Assembly: GCF_000336555.1 (NCBI RefSeq)
Contig: NZ_KB375281.1
Location: 372,001 to 436,000 of the forward strand
DNA length: 64,000 nt
Direction: 5' to 3'
Source: Afipia clevelandensis ATCC 49720
GTDB taxonomy: Bacteria > Pseudomonadota > Alphaproteobacteria > Rhizobiales > Xanthobacteraceae
The notes beneath the pieces are model-generated. The model was not told where the DNA came from. It ran no database searches and was given only the letters and a program-made list of their open reading frames with translations. Each line of letters begins with the position of its first letter. The stretch's first letter is position 1. The translations under genes were made by a program, and so were the position numbers. Below, piece after piece: positions 16,174 through 23,911 of the stretch.

Positions 16174-16869
16174 TTGCGCCTTCTTGTTGTTGAAGACGAT
16201 CCCGATCTCAACCGCCAGCTCACGACCGCCCTGTCTGACGCAGGCTATGTCGTCGACCGTGCCTTCGACGGCGAGGAGGGGCACTTCCTCGGCGACAGCG
16301 AGCCATACGACGCCGTGGTGCTCGACATCGGTCTGCCGAAGATGGACGGCATTTCCGTGCTGGAAGCCTGGCGGCGCAACAAGCGCACCATGCCGGTGCT
16401 GATCCTGACCGCGCGCGACCGCTGGAGTGACAAGGTGCAGGGCTTCGACGCCGGCGCTGACGACTATGTCGCCAAGCCATTCCATCTTGAGGAAGTGCTG
16501 GCACGCATCCGCGCGCTGCTGCGGCGGAGTGCGGGACACGCGCAGTCCGAACTGACCTGCGGGCCGGTGATGCTCGATACGCGCACCAATCGCGTCAGCG
16601 TCAACGGCAATCCGATCAAGATGACGTCGCATGAGTACCGGCTGCTGGCCTATCTCATGCACCATTCCGGCCGCGTGGTGTCGCGCACCGAACTGGTCGA
16701 GCATCTCTACGATCAGGACTTCGACCGGGACAGCAACACCATCGAGGTGTTTGTCGGACGCATCCGCAAGAAGCTGGATGTCGATATCATCCAGACGGTG
16801 CGCGGCCTCGGCTATCTGCTGACGCCGCCGGTCGCGGATACGAAGCCTTCCGCAACCGACGCACGGTAG
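16174..16869 (+). CDS. feuP: OmpR/PhoP-family response regulator FeuP
   Basis: 231 residues, TTG start at 16174 with GGAGA six bases upstream. The receiver domain (1-115) has the acidic pair at VEDD (residues 7-9), phosphoacceptor Asp51 in VVLDIGLP, Thr at LILTA and Lys in AKPF. A winged-helix DNA-binding domain follows (about 125-218). The adjoining kinase and the cycHJKL genes 5.5 kb downstream match the feuPQ-cycHJKL neighbourhood of Rhizobium, in which feuPQ affects iron acquisition; in Sinorhizobium FeuPQ controls cyclic glucan export. The target here is unknown. Confidence 0.8.
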   Translation: MRLLVVEDDPDLNRQLTTALSDAGYVVDRAFDGEEGHFLGDSEPYDAVVLDIGLPKMDGISVLEAWRRNKRTMPVLILTARDRWSDKVQGFDAGADDYVAKPFHLEEVLARIRALLRRSAGHAQSELTCGPVMLDTRTNRVSVNGNPIKMTSHEYRLLAYLMHHSGRVVSRTELVEHLYDQDFDRDSNTIEVFVGRIRKKLDVDIIQTVRGLGYLLTPPVADTKPSATDAR

Positions 16870-16951
16870 GCTATGATCGGGCGGATCGGTTCGTCGCGTC
16901 GCGCGTCGTAACGATGCCGGTTGCACACCCGCCACGCTGGGACGAGAATTC

Positions 16952-18361
16952 TTGAATCGGCACCCCAAATCCCTCGCGACACGCCTGTTCCTGTCGGCGA
17001 CGGCCTGGGTGGTGCTGATCCTTGTCATCACCGGCATCGTGCTGTCCACCGTGTACAAGCGCTCGACCGAACGCGCGTTCGACCGCCGGCTCAATTTCTA
17101 TCTGCGCACGCTGATCGCGGAAGTCGCGCAGCCCGACGATCCGAACGACAAGAGCGACAAGTCCGATAAATCGGACAGGTCGGTGCAGTCGCTCGGCGAG
17201 CCGCTGTTCGAACTGCCGTTGTCCGGCTGGTACTGGCGGCTTGCGCGCACCGATGGCGACAAGCCGGAGGTGCGGGCCTCGCGTTCGCTATGGGACGCTA
17301 CGCTCCCCAAACTGGAAGACGAGGGCATCGAACTCGATCAGTCCGGCGTGCGCCTGGGCTATGTCGCAGGTCCCGAGAACCAGCGTCTGCGCATGGTGGA
17401 GCGGCCGGTCGATCTTGGCACCGAAGGCAAGTATCTGGCGACAGTCGCGGGCGACGCCGCCGAGATCGAGGATGAAACCTGGGCGTTCAACACCTACCTC
17501 GCCGTGACCTTCGCCGCGCTTTCGGTCGGGCTGTTGCTCACCACCATCTTTCAGGTCCGCTTCGGTCTCGCGCCGCTCAAGCGGATTTCCAGTTCGCTCG
17601 CGGCCATCCGTTCCGGGCAGGCCGAACGGCTGGAAGGCGAGTTTCCCGAAGAGATCGCGCCGCTGGCGCGCGAGACCAATGCGCTGCTCGACGCCAACCG
17701 CGCCATTGTCGAGCGTTCGCGCACCCATGTCGGCAATCTGGCGCATGCGATCAAGACGCCCCTCTCGGTCATCGTCAACGAAGCGGGCGCCAATCGCGGC
17801 GATCCGTTCGCGGCCAAGGTGCTGGAACAGGCTGGCATCATGCGCGATCAGGTCGCGCATCATCTGGAGCGCGCACGCATCGCAGCGCGCGTCACGGTCA
17901 TCGGCACCGTGACGGATGTCGGTCCCGTTGTGGAGGCGCTGGCGCGGACGATGGAGAAGATCCATCGCGACCGGGACATTCTGATCGACTGCGAAATTCA
18001 GCCGGCCGCGAAATTCCGCGGCGAGCGGCAGGATTTCGAGGAGATGATCGGCAATCTGGTCGACAACGCCTGCAAGTGGGCCAACCAGAAAGTGTTTATC
18101 GAGGTGCTGCAAGAGTTGACGCCCGGCGGCGCGCTCGATCCCACGCTGCGCATTATTGTCGACGACGATGGTCCCGGCCTGTCACCGGAGCAGCGGACGC
18201 AGGTGGCGCGGCGCGGCCAGCGCCTGGATGAAACCAAGCCGGGCTCCGGTCTGGGTCTGTCCATCGTCACCGATCTGGCTGCGCTTTATGGCGGCAGCCT
18301 GAGTCTCAGCGCGGCGCCCATCGGCGGATTGCGCGCGGAACTGGCCCTGCCGGGGGTGTAG
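16952..18361 (+). CDS. feuQ: sensor histidine kinase FeuQ
   Basis: 469 residues with a TTG start at 16952. TM1 is at about 12-34 and TM2 at about 178-200; between them is a periplasmic sensor of about 140 residues. HAMP-like linker, then the H-box NLAHAIKTPLSV with His265, N-box NLVDNACKWA, and G-boxes DDDGPGL and GSGLGLSIV. The periplasmic part begins with an acidic/serine run in which DKS is repeated three times (about residues 66-75), unusual and possibly a cation-binding patch as in PhoQ. It pairs with the regulator 82 bases upstream. Confidence 0.8.
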   Translation: MNRHPKSLATRLFLSATAWVVLILVITGIVLSTVYKRSTERAFDRRLNFYLRTLIAEVAQPDDPNDKSDKSDKSDRSVQSLGEPLFELPLSGWYWRLARTDGDKPEVRASRSLWDATLPKLEDEGIELDQSGVRLGYVAGPENQRLRMVERPVDLGTEGKYLATVAGDAAEIEDETWAFNTYLAVTFAALSVGLLLTTIFQVRFGLAPLKRISSSLAAIRSGQAERLEGEFPEEIAPLARETNALLDANRAIVERSRTHVGNLAHAIKTPLSVIVNEAGANRGDPFAAKVLEQAGIMRDQVAHHLERARIAARVTVIGTVTDVGPVVEALARTMEKIHRDRDILIDCEIQPAAKFRGERQDFEEMIGNLVDNACKWANQKVFIEVLQELTPGGALDPTLRIIVDDDGPGLSPEQRTQVARRGQRLDETKPGSGLGLSIVTDLAALYGGSLSLSAAPIGGLRAELALPGV

Positions 18362-18444
18362 AGCCGCCGCTCTCTCGCCCCATTCGTCCGTTCCAACGGC
18401 GGCCCGCCGGACGATCATCGTCCCGCGTGTATGGGGACGACGAC

Positions 18445-18918
18445 ATGCACTTTCCAAAGACAGCCATTTTCCTCGGTGCCGCGCTGGCGCTCGGCGGCTG
18501 CGCCGCTGACAGCGGGCCGAAGGAAAATTCCGGAACCGTGCTCGGCGCGGTGAGCGGTGCGCTGATCGGCTCTGCCATCGGCGGAGGAACCGGCGAGCGT
18601 GTCGGCGCGGCCATGGCGGGTGCGGCCATCGGCGGTCTGATCGGCAACCGGGTCGGCGCGTCGATGGATGAGCAGGATCGCCAGTACGCCTATGAGGCGG
18701 AGATGACCGCGCTCGACCGGGGCGCGCCCGGCGCGCCGGTGGACTGGCGCAATCCCGACACCGGCCGCTACGGCAACATCGTGCCGGGTCCGGCGTATAC
18801 AAAGCGCGGAATGCGCTGCCGTGGCTTCAGCCACACCGTCTACATCAATGGCCAGCCGATGGTGGAGCGCGGGACGGCCTGCCGCAATCCCGACGGGACC
18901 TGGACGGCGGTCGGCTGA
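18445..18918 (+). CDS. outer-membrane lipoprotein with glycine-zipper domain
   Basis: 157 residues from ATG 18445. A lipoprotein signal peptide ends in the lipobox LGGC (Cys19 region). Residues 30-75 are a glycine-zipper (GAVSGALIGSAIGGGTGERVGAA and related G-x3-G pattern), as in the rickettsial 17-kDa antigen and 2TM glycine-zipper families. The C-terminal half holds TGRYGNIVPG and two cysteines (MRCRGF, TACRNPDG). Such proteins insert into or associate with the outer membrane; precise roles are unknown. It follows feuQ by 83 bases and ends at a strong terminator, so it may share the feuPQ transcript. Confidence 0.85.
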   Translation: MHFPKTAIFLGAALALGGCAADSGPKENSGTVLGAVSGALIGSAIGGGTGERVGAAMAGAAIGGLIGNRVGASMDEQDRQYAYEAEMTALDRGAPGAPVDWRNPDTGRYGNIVPGPAYTKRGMRCRGFSHTVYINGQPMVERGTACRNPDGTWTAVG

Positions 18919-18955
18919 TCGCAACACATCTTCGCAAATCACAGCTTCACGCATC

Positions 18956-18994
18956 GCCGCCCGGTTCGTCATCCGACGGACCGGGCGGCTTTTT
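18956..18994 (+). terminator. intrinsic terminator after the lipoprotein gene
   Basis: GCCGCCCGGT and ACCGGGCGGC make a perfect 10-bp stem (18956-18965 and 18980-18989) with a 14-base loop and a TTTTT run (18990-18994). It is 37 bases after the lipoprotein stop codon and just before the end of the convergent hydrolase gene. Confidence 0.85.
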
Positions 18995-19005
18995 GATTCA
19001 TTCCC

Positions 19006-19893
19006 TTACGCAGCCACGCGGCTCATCAACTGGTCGATCGCGATTGCGATGTCGTCAGCGTGTGTCTCCAGTGCAAAGTGCCCGGTGTCGAGAAGTTGCA
19101 CGGTGGCATCGGGGTTGTCGCGGCGATAGGCCTGCGCGCCGGGGGGAATAAAGAACGGATCGTTCTTGCCCCAGATCGCGAGCGTCGGCGGTTTGGCCGT
19201 GCGGAAGTAGGCCTGAAACGCCGGATAGAGTTTGACGTTCGACGCATAGTCCAGAAACAGGTCGAGCTGGATGTCGGCAATGCCGGGCCGCTCGAGCAGC
19301 GCCTGATCGAGCATGTAGGATTCCGGGGCGATGCTTTCGGGATTGCTCACGCCCGCAACATATTGTCCGCGGGTGCCTTCGAGTGTGAGAAAGCCGCGAA
19401 GGGCGTCGCGGTTCGCGGGGGTTGGGTCCTGCCAGTAGCGCTGGATCGGATTCCACGCCTCGCTGAGGCCGTCTTCATAGGCATTGCCGTTTTGCGAGAT
19501 GATTGCCGAGATGCGCTCGGGATGAGCGAGCGCCAGGCGGAAGCCCACCGGTGCACCGTAGTCGAACACGTAGATCGCGTAGCGGGTCAGGCCCACCGCA
19601 TCGACGAACGCGCCGATTGTCTTCGCCAGCGAGTCGAACGTGTAGCGATAGTTGCGGGCAGCCGGCACGGTGGTGAAACCGAAGCCCGGCAGGTCGGGCG
19701 CGATGACGCGATACTTCCGCGCGAGTTGCGGGATCAGATCCCTGAACATGTGGGAGGAGGTCGGGAAACCGTGCAGCAGGAGGATCACCGGCGCGTCGGC
19801 CTGGCCGGCCTCGCGATAGAACAGGCTGACGCCGTCGGCCTCGACGGTCCGGACAGCGATGCGGGGAATGGACTGGAGCGATGTGGCGGTCAT
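19006..19893 (-). CDS. alpha/beta-hydrolase, haloalkane dehalogenase / epoxide hydrolase-like
   Basis: 295 residues with an alpha/beta-hydrolase fold. The oxyanion-hole motif LLLHGFPTSS is at 38-47, the nucleophile elbow VFDYGAPVG places Asp111 where haloalkane dehalogenases and epoxide hydrolases use Asp, and the catalytic His272 is in DTGHFALETH. WGKNDPF precedes it. An aspartate nucleophile argues against an esterase. The substrate is unknown. No signal peptide, so cytoplasmic. Divergent from the CGNR-type regulator gene, with paired operator-like repeats between them, suggesting an inducible pair. Confidence 0.85.
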   Translation of the reverse strand: MTATSLQSIPRIAVRTVEADGVSLFYREAGQADAPVILLLHGFPTSSHMFRDLIPQLARKYRVIAPDLPGFGFTTVPAARNYRYTFDSLAKTIGAFVDAVGLTRYAIYVFDYGAPVGFRLALAHPERISAIISQNGNAYEDGLSEAWNPIQRYWQDPTPANRDALRGFLTLEGTRGQYVAGVSNPESIAPESYMLDQALLERPGIADIQLDLFLDYASNVKLYPAFQAYFRTAKPPTLAIWGKNDPFFIPPGAQAYRRDNPDATVQLLDTGHFALETHADDIAIAIDQLMSRVAA

Positions 19894-19907
19894 GGGTCTT
19901 GTCCTTT

Positions 19908-19979
19908 GTAACTGTTAATTTAGATTTTGATGGTTACAGAAGGCGGAAGTAACTTGTCAAACGGTATTTTGAAGGTTAC
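19908..19979. promoter_or_regulatory. two operator-like inverted repeats in the hydrolase/CGNR divergent promoter
   Basis: GTAAC and GTTAC arms occur twice: 19908-19912/19933-19937 (20-base spacer) and 19949-19953/19975-19979 (21-base spacer). The two elements are about 41 bases apart, near four helical turns. The interval is AT-rich compared with its surroundings. The CGNR protein encoded to the right is the obvious candidate ligand. Confidence 0.5.
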
Positions 19980-19982
19980 ACT
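19954..19982 (+). promoter_or_regulatory. promoter of the CGNR regulator gene
   Basis: TTGTCA (19954-19959), a 17-base spacer and TACACT (19977-19982) form a sigma-70-type promoter 24 bases before the regulator start. It lies inside the second GTAAC/GTTAC repeat, so a protein bound there would block it. Confidence 0.5.
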
Positions 19983-20005
19983 GGAGTCGTCATTGAGGAG
20001 CGATC

Positions 20006-20596
20006 ATGACCCCGAATGTCCCGGACCAGCAGGCCGCCGCCTTGCCGTCTGTCGCAGCCGACCATCCGGCGCTGGACCTGCTGAACACCGTTGCCCAGAT
20101 CGACGGAAATCCAGTCGATTCATGGACTTCCGACAACGATGTCGCGCGATGGCTGATCCGTATGGGCTGGTATCAGGAGGGCGCGATCGTCCCAGCGCAG
20201 ACGCGCGGACTTCTGAAATCCGCGCGGGCATTGCGCGAGGCGGTCCGGGCGATGGTCAGCACCCGCAAGAACGGCGGCCGGGTCGACCCCGGGCCGCTCA
20301 ACGATTTCCTTGCCAGGGCTCCAAGTCATTCCGAATTGATCTGCGAGGATGCGGGCCTGCGCCTTGAGCGAAAGCGTGTTGTGAAATCCCCCGAGCAGTT
20401 GCTCGCGCCCGTTGCGGAATCTGCCGCGGAGCTTCTCGCTGCCGGGGATTTCGGACTGATCCGCAAGTGTGAGGACCAGACCTGCACCATGTGGTTCTAT
20501 GACCGGACTAAATCTCACCGCCGCAGGTGGTGCAGCATGGCCCTGTGCGGCAACCGCCATAAGGTTGCGGCCTTTCGTCAGCGCAAGCAGGGGTGA
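20006..20596 (+). CDS. CGNR zinc-finger / ABATE-domain transcriptional regulator
   Basis: 196 residues starting at ATG 20006 (GAGGAG upstream). The N-terminal 140 residues are an ABATE (DUF1470) domain beginning with ADHPALDLLNT. The C-terminus is a CGNR zinc finger with cysteines 155, 160, 176 and 181 and the CGNR motif at 181-184 followed by KVAAFRQRK. These proteins are predicted DNA-binding, stress or ligand-responsive regulators. Its divergent orientation to the hydrolase and the repeats between suggest it controls both genes. Confidence 0.88.
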   Translation: MTPNVPDQQAAALPSVAADHPALDLLNTVAQIDGNPVDSWTSDNDVARWLIRMGWYQEGAIVPAQTRGLLKSARALREAVRAMVSTRKNGGRVDPGPLNDFLARAPSHSELICEDAGLRLERKRVVKSPEQLLAPVAESAAELLAAGDFGLIRKCEDQTCTMWFYDRTKSHRRRWCSMALCGNRHKVAAFRQRKQG

Positions 20597-20648
20597 ACGG
20601 GCAAGGAAGCCTCCAAAGCCCTGTTCCTCAACGTGAAATTAACGACGT

Positions 20649-20691
20649 CTCGGCTATGACACCCGGTGGACACCCGCCGGGTGTCGCCGAG
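20649..20691 (+). other. strong stem-loop before the 472-residue hypothetical gene
   Basis: CTCGGC/GCCGAG outer arms and GACACCCGG/CCGGGTGTC inner arms form an interrupted 15-bp stem. No T-run follows, so it is not a standard terminator. It ends 22 bases before the start codon at 20713 and could lie in that gene's leader. Confidence 0.45.
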
Positions 20692-20712
20692 GGATGAGCG
20701 TTTGGGCCGCGC

Positions 20713-22131
20713 ATGAGCCAATCGTCGATCGAGCGATTGAGAGAGTATCTGGGGCAGCTTCCGCCGAAGGCGCAGGCGCTGCTGATGCGCGAGTTTGAGC
20801 GGGCCATCGAGCGCGGTGACGACGTCGCCGTCGCGAACTTCGTGCTCGAACAATTGCGCATGATCGTGCGCGCGCCGAGCGAGGACATGACCCCGCGCAC
20901 CGACGATCCGATGCGGCTGGTGTTCCGGCCGCTGGAGCCATTCCTTGTCGAGAACATTCCCCATGTCAGGCCCGGCCAGGTCAGGCGCTCGTCGCTGGCT
21001 CCGGTCTGGATGTGGCTCGGCCGCGAGGGCAATCCCGATGCCGTCCGCACGTTTGAGGCGGCGCTCGCGCAGGCCACCGGCACTCCCGAGATCAACGCTG
21101 CGGTTCGCGCCGTTCAGGCGGCTGCTTCAGAGGCCATCGCCAATGTCACCGGCGCGCTCTCCGTCGGAGATCGGCAGCGGACGCTGGGCCGTCTCGGTGC
21201 GCCGAGCGTGGTCGAGGACATCGGGCCGATCGGCGCCGTGCTCGCCGCCAGCGAGGCGCTCGACAAACTCAGCAACAAGCTCACCGGCCATATCCGCGTG
21301 TTCGGCGACTCTCAGGTCGCCTCGGCCATGGCCGCGTTGAACCAGCCGGCGCTGCAGACACCGCTGGTGCTGCCATTCGCCATCGCCATGGTGATGCAGC
21401 GGCTGGCAGCCCCCTGGCAAATCGTGCGGTTGGGCATCGCCGTCGCCGCGTCCGATGACGAAATCCGCGTCGCAGGCACGCCGTTCGGCGTCACCGTCAC
21501 CATGGCGATCCACGACCTGTCGCGGATTGCGTCCGAACTGCGCAACGACATCAAGCGCGGGCATTTCCAGGATACGTCGAACCACCTCAAGACGCTGCAT
21601 GATGGTGTTCGTGGCTTGCGGACCGAACTCGATATCCGTTCGGACTCGGCATGGGGCAGGCAGCTCGCCGCGATCCGCTCGGAAATCTCGAATTCGCTGC
21701 AGTCCGAAATCGACGGCGTGCCGGGCCGTGTGCGCCGCCTGCTGAGGCAGGGGCCGGACAAGGATGTCACGTCCACGAACCGGATTGATCCGGATGACGT
21801 GGAGGAGACCGCGTCGCTGATCGACTTTGTCGCGATCTGCCGCAACTACGCCAGCGAGCTTGCGATCAACGAAGTGTCGCTGCGCGCCCATACCGAACTG
21901 CAGCATTATGTCGAGAAGGCCACCGAAACGCTGGTGGAGTCGCTCCGCACCCCCGATCCCAAGGTCCGTGCCTTCCGCAAGATGCAGATGGAAGCCGCGA
22001 TCCGGTTCTGCGAGGTGATGTTCGGACCGGACTACGCCTCGCTGATGAGCAAGGCCGCCGAAATGGCCAAGCCGCTCGAGCGCAAGGCGGCCGAAACCGG
22101 AAAGCCCGGCAAGCAAACCCGTGCCGGTTGA
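20713..22131 (+). CDS. large soluble hypothetical protein
   Basis: 472 residues, no signal peptide and no convincing transmembrane segment. It is predicted mostly helical, with long amphipathic stretches in 265-330 and 375-450. I recognise no catalytic motif. The frame has normal codon bias for this genome and ends in a Lys-rich tail. It lies between the CGNR regulator and the cytochrome c maturation operon, in the place where feuPQ-cycHJKL synteny is interrupted. A conserved lineage-specific gene is likely; function unknown. Confidence 0.6.
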   Translation: MSQSSIERLREYLGQLPPKAQALLMREFERAIERGDDVAVANFVLEQLRMIVRAPSEDMTPRTDDPMRLVFRPLEPFLVENIPHVRPGQVRRSSLAPVWMWLGREGNPDAVRTFEAALAQATGTPEINAAVRAVQAAASEAIANVTGALSVGDRQRTLGRLGAPSVVEDIGPIGAVLAASEALDKLSNKLTGHIRVFGDSQVASAMAALNQPALQTPLVLPFAIAMVMQRLAAPWQIVRLGIAVAASDDEIRVAGTPFGVTVTMAIHDLSRIASELRNDIKRGHFQDTSNHLKTLHDGVRGLRTELDIRSDSAWGRQLAAIRSEISNSLQSEIDGVPGRVRRLLRQGPDKDVTSTNRIDPDDVEETASLIDFVAICRNYASELAINEVSLRAHTELQHYVEKATETLVESLRTPDPKVRAFRKMQMEAAIRFCEVMFGPDYASLMSKAAEMAKPLERKAAETGKPGKQTRAG

Positions 22132-22324
22132 TCTGGCGCAAGGCTGTCCGGCCGGTACGGCTTTATTGCTCCTGCGGTGAGTCCTGTCGAATGGACGGAT
22201 TTCGGCCTCAAAACACATTGAATCCGTGACGGAAATGTCAATTGCGCCCGTCCGCCAGCCATGGTGTAACCCGGCCCGGAACGACTGTTTGTAACGGTTC
22301 TACTTCTGCCGGGAACCCTTTGAA

Positions 22325-23425
22325 ATGACTCTCTGGTTCGTGCTTGCGCTGATGACGGCCGCCGCGGTCTTTGCCGTGTTGTGGCCGCTGGGCCAGCGCG
22401 GCGCGCCGGCGCACGAAGGCAGCGAGAGTGTCGTCTACAAGGACCAGCTTGCGGAGGTTACGCGCGACGCCGAAGCGGGGCTGATCGGGACCGGCGAGGC
22501 GGACGCGGCGCGGGTGGAAATCAGCCGCCGTCTGCTGGCTGCGTCCGAAGCGGAGGCGGGCGCGTTACCGCCATCGAACCTCTGGTTCCGCCGCGTTGTT
22601 GCGTTGATCGCACTGACCGCGCTGCCGCTGACCGCGGTCGGCCTTTACGCGACCTTCGGCTCACCGTCGCTCGGCGATTTTCCACTGGCGGAGCGCGGCC
22701 GCGCGTCGGTGGCCACCGCCTCGATGGATAAACTTATTTCTCAAGTCGAAACTCATCTTGAAAAGAACCCGACCGACGGGCGCGGCTGGGAAGTGCTCGC
22801 GCCGGTGCTGGCGCGGATCGGCCGCTATGACGAAGCGGCGCGCGCCTGGCGCAACGCCATCACCTATAACGGCGAAAGCGCTTCGCGCCGCGCCGACCTC
22901 GGCGAAGCCATGGCGGCGTCCAGCGGGGGCGTGGTGACCGCGGCGGCCAAAACCGAATTCGACCGCGCGCTTGCCCTCGATCCGAATGAAGTGAAGGCAC
23001 GCTACTTTCTCGGCGTCGCCGCTCAACAGGATGGCCGCAAGGACGACGCGGTGAAGATCTGGCGCGATATGCTTGCATCCGCGCCGGCAGATGCGCCATG
23101 GCGTCCTCTGGTGCAGGAGGCGCTGGTGCGCGCGGGCGTGGCCGCGCCGAAGCTCTCGGACGATACCATCGCCGCCGCCAAGGACATGAGCGAGGGCGAC
23201 CGCAACACCATGATCCGCGGCATGGTGGACCGGCTTGCGACACGGCTGAAGGATAACGGCAGCGACGTGGAGGGCTGGTTGCGGCTGGTGCGCGCCTATA
23301 TGGTTCTCGGCGAGCGCGACAAGGCGCAGGCGGCGCTCGCGCAAGCGCGGCAGGCTGTCGAGGGCGACGCTGCACGGCTTCAAATTCTGAACGATGGCCT
23401 CAAGAGCCTTGGACTGGATGGATAA
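22325..23425 (+). CDS. ccmI: cytochrome c maturation protein CcmI (CycH)
   Basis: 366 residues. Two transmembrane helices (about 2-20 and 88-108) flank a cytoplasmic loop with the family motif VYKDQLAEVTRD-x-EAGL. The periplasmic C-terminal part holds TPR-like repeats (HLEKNPTDGRGWEVLAPVL, ALALDPNEVKARYFLG, EGWLRLVRAYMVLGE). CcmI chaperones apocytochrome c to the haem lyase CcmF-CcmH. It is the first gene of ccmI-ccmE-ccmF-ccmH, with 6 bases to ccmE. Confidence 0.93.
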   Translation: MTLWFVLALMTAAAVFAVLWPLGQRGAPAHEGSESVVYKDQLAEVTRDAEAGLIGTGEADAARVEISRRLLAASEAEAGALPPSNLWFRRVVALIALTALPLTAVGLYATFGSPSLGDFPLAERGRASVATASMDKLISQVETHLEKNPTDGRGWEVLAPVLARIGRYDEAARAWRNAITYNGESASRRADLGEAMAASSGGVVTAAAKTEFDRALALDPNEVKARYFLGVAAQQDGRKDDAVKIWRDMLASAPADAPWRPLVQEALVRAGVAAPKLSDDTIAAAKDMSEGDRNTMIRGMVDRLATRLKDNGSDVEGWLRLVRAYMVLGERDKAQAALAQARQAVEGDAARLQILNDGLKSLGLDG

Positions 23426-23431
23426 ATCACG

Positions 23432-23911
23432 ATGACGCGCAAGCAGCGGCGACTGACATTGATTGGAGGCGCGCTGGTGGTGCTGGCGATTGCCGCCGCG
23501 CTTGTGCTCAACGCGCTGCGCGACTCCATCGTGTTCTTTTCGACGCCGACCATGGCGGCTGAAAAGCACATCAAGCCCGGCCAGCGGTTCCGCCTCGGCG
23601 GCATGGTGCGCGAGGGATCGCTGGTGCGCGGCGAGCAGCTTCGTGTGAAGTTTGACGTCACCGACGGAAACTCAACCCTGCCCGTGGCCTATCAGGGGAT
23701 TCTGCCAGACTTGTTCCGCGAGGGGCAGGGCGTCATTACCGAAGGTTCGCTCGACGGGAGTGGCGTGTTCAAGGCCGATACGGTGCTGGCCAAGCATGAC
23801 GAAACCTACATGCCCAAAGCCATCGCCGACGAATTGAAGAAGACCGGCCACTGGAAGGACGACTACGACAAGAAGGCGAAACCGCCTTCGGTGCAGGGAG
23901 CAGCGAAGTGA
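23432..23911 (+). CDS. ccmE: haem chaperone CcmE (CycJ)
   Basis: 159 residues: a membrane anchor at about 9-27 and a periplasmic OB-fold domain. His122 in [10 protein letters not shown] is the residue that binds haem covalently, with Tyr126 as the usual axial ligand. RFRLGGMV and [16 protein letters not shown] are family motifs. CcmE receives haem from CcmC/CcmD (not in this window) and delivers it to CcmF. Its stop overlaps the start of ccmF by four bases. Confidence 0.96.
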   Translation: MTRKQRRLTLIGGALVVLAIAAALVLNALRDSIVFFSTPTMAAEKHIKPGQRFRLGGMVREGSLVRGEQLRVKFDVTDGNSTLPVAYQGILPDLFREGQGVITEGSLDGSGVFKADTVLAKHDETYMPKAIADELKKTGHWKDDYDKKAKPPSVQGAAK

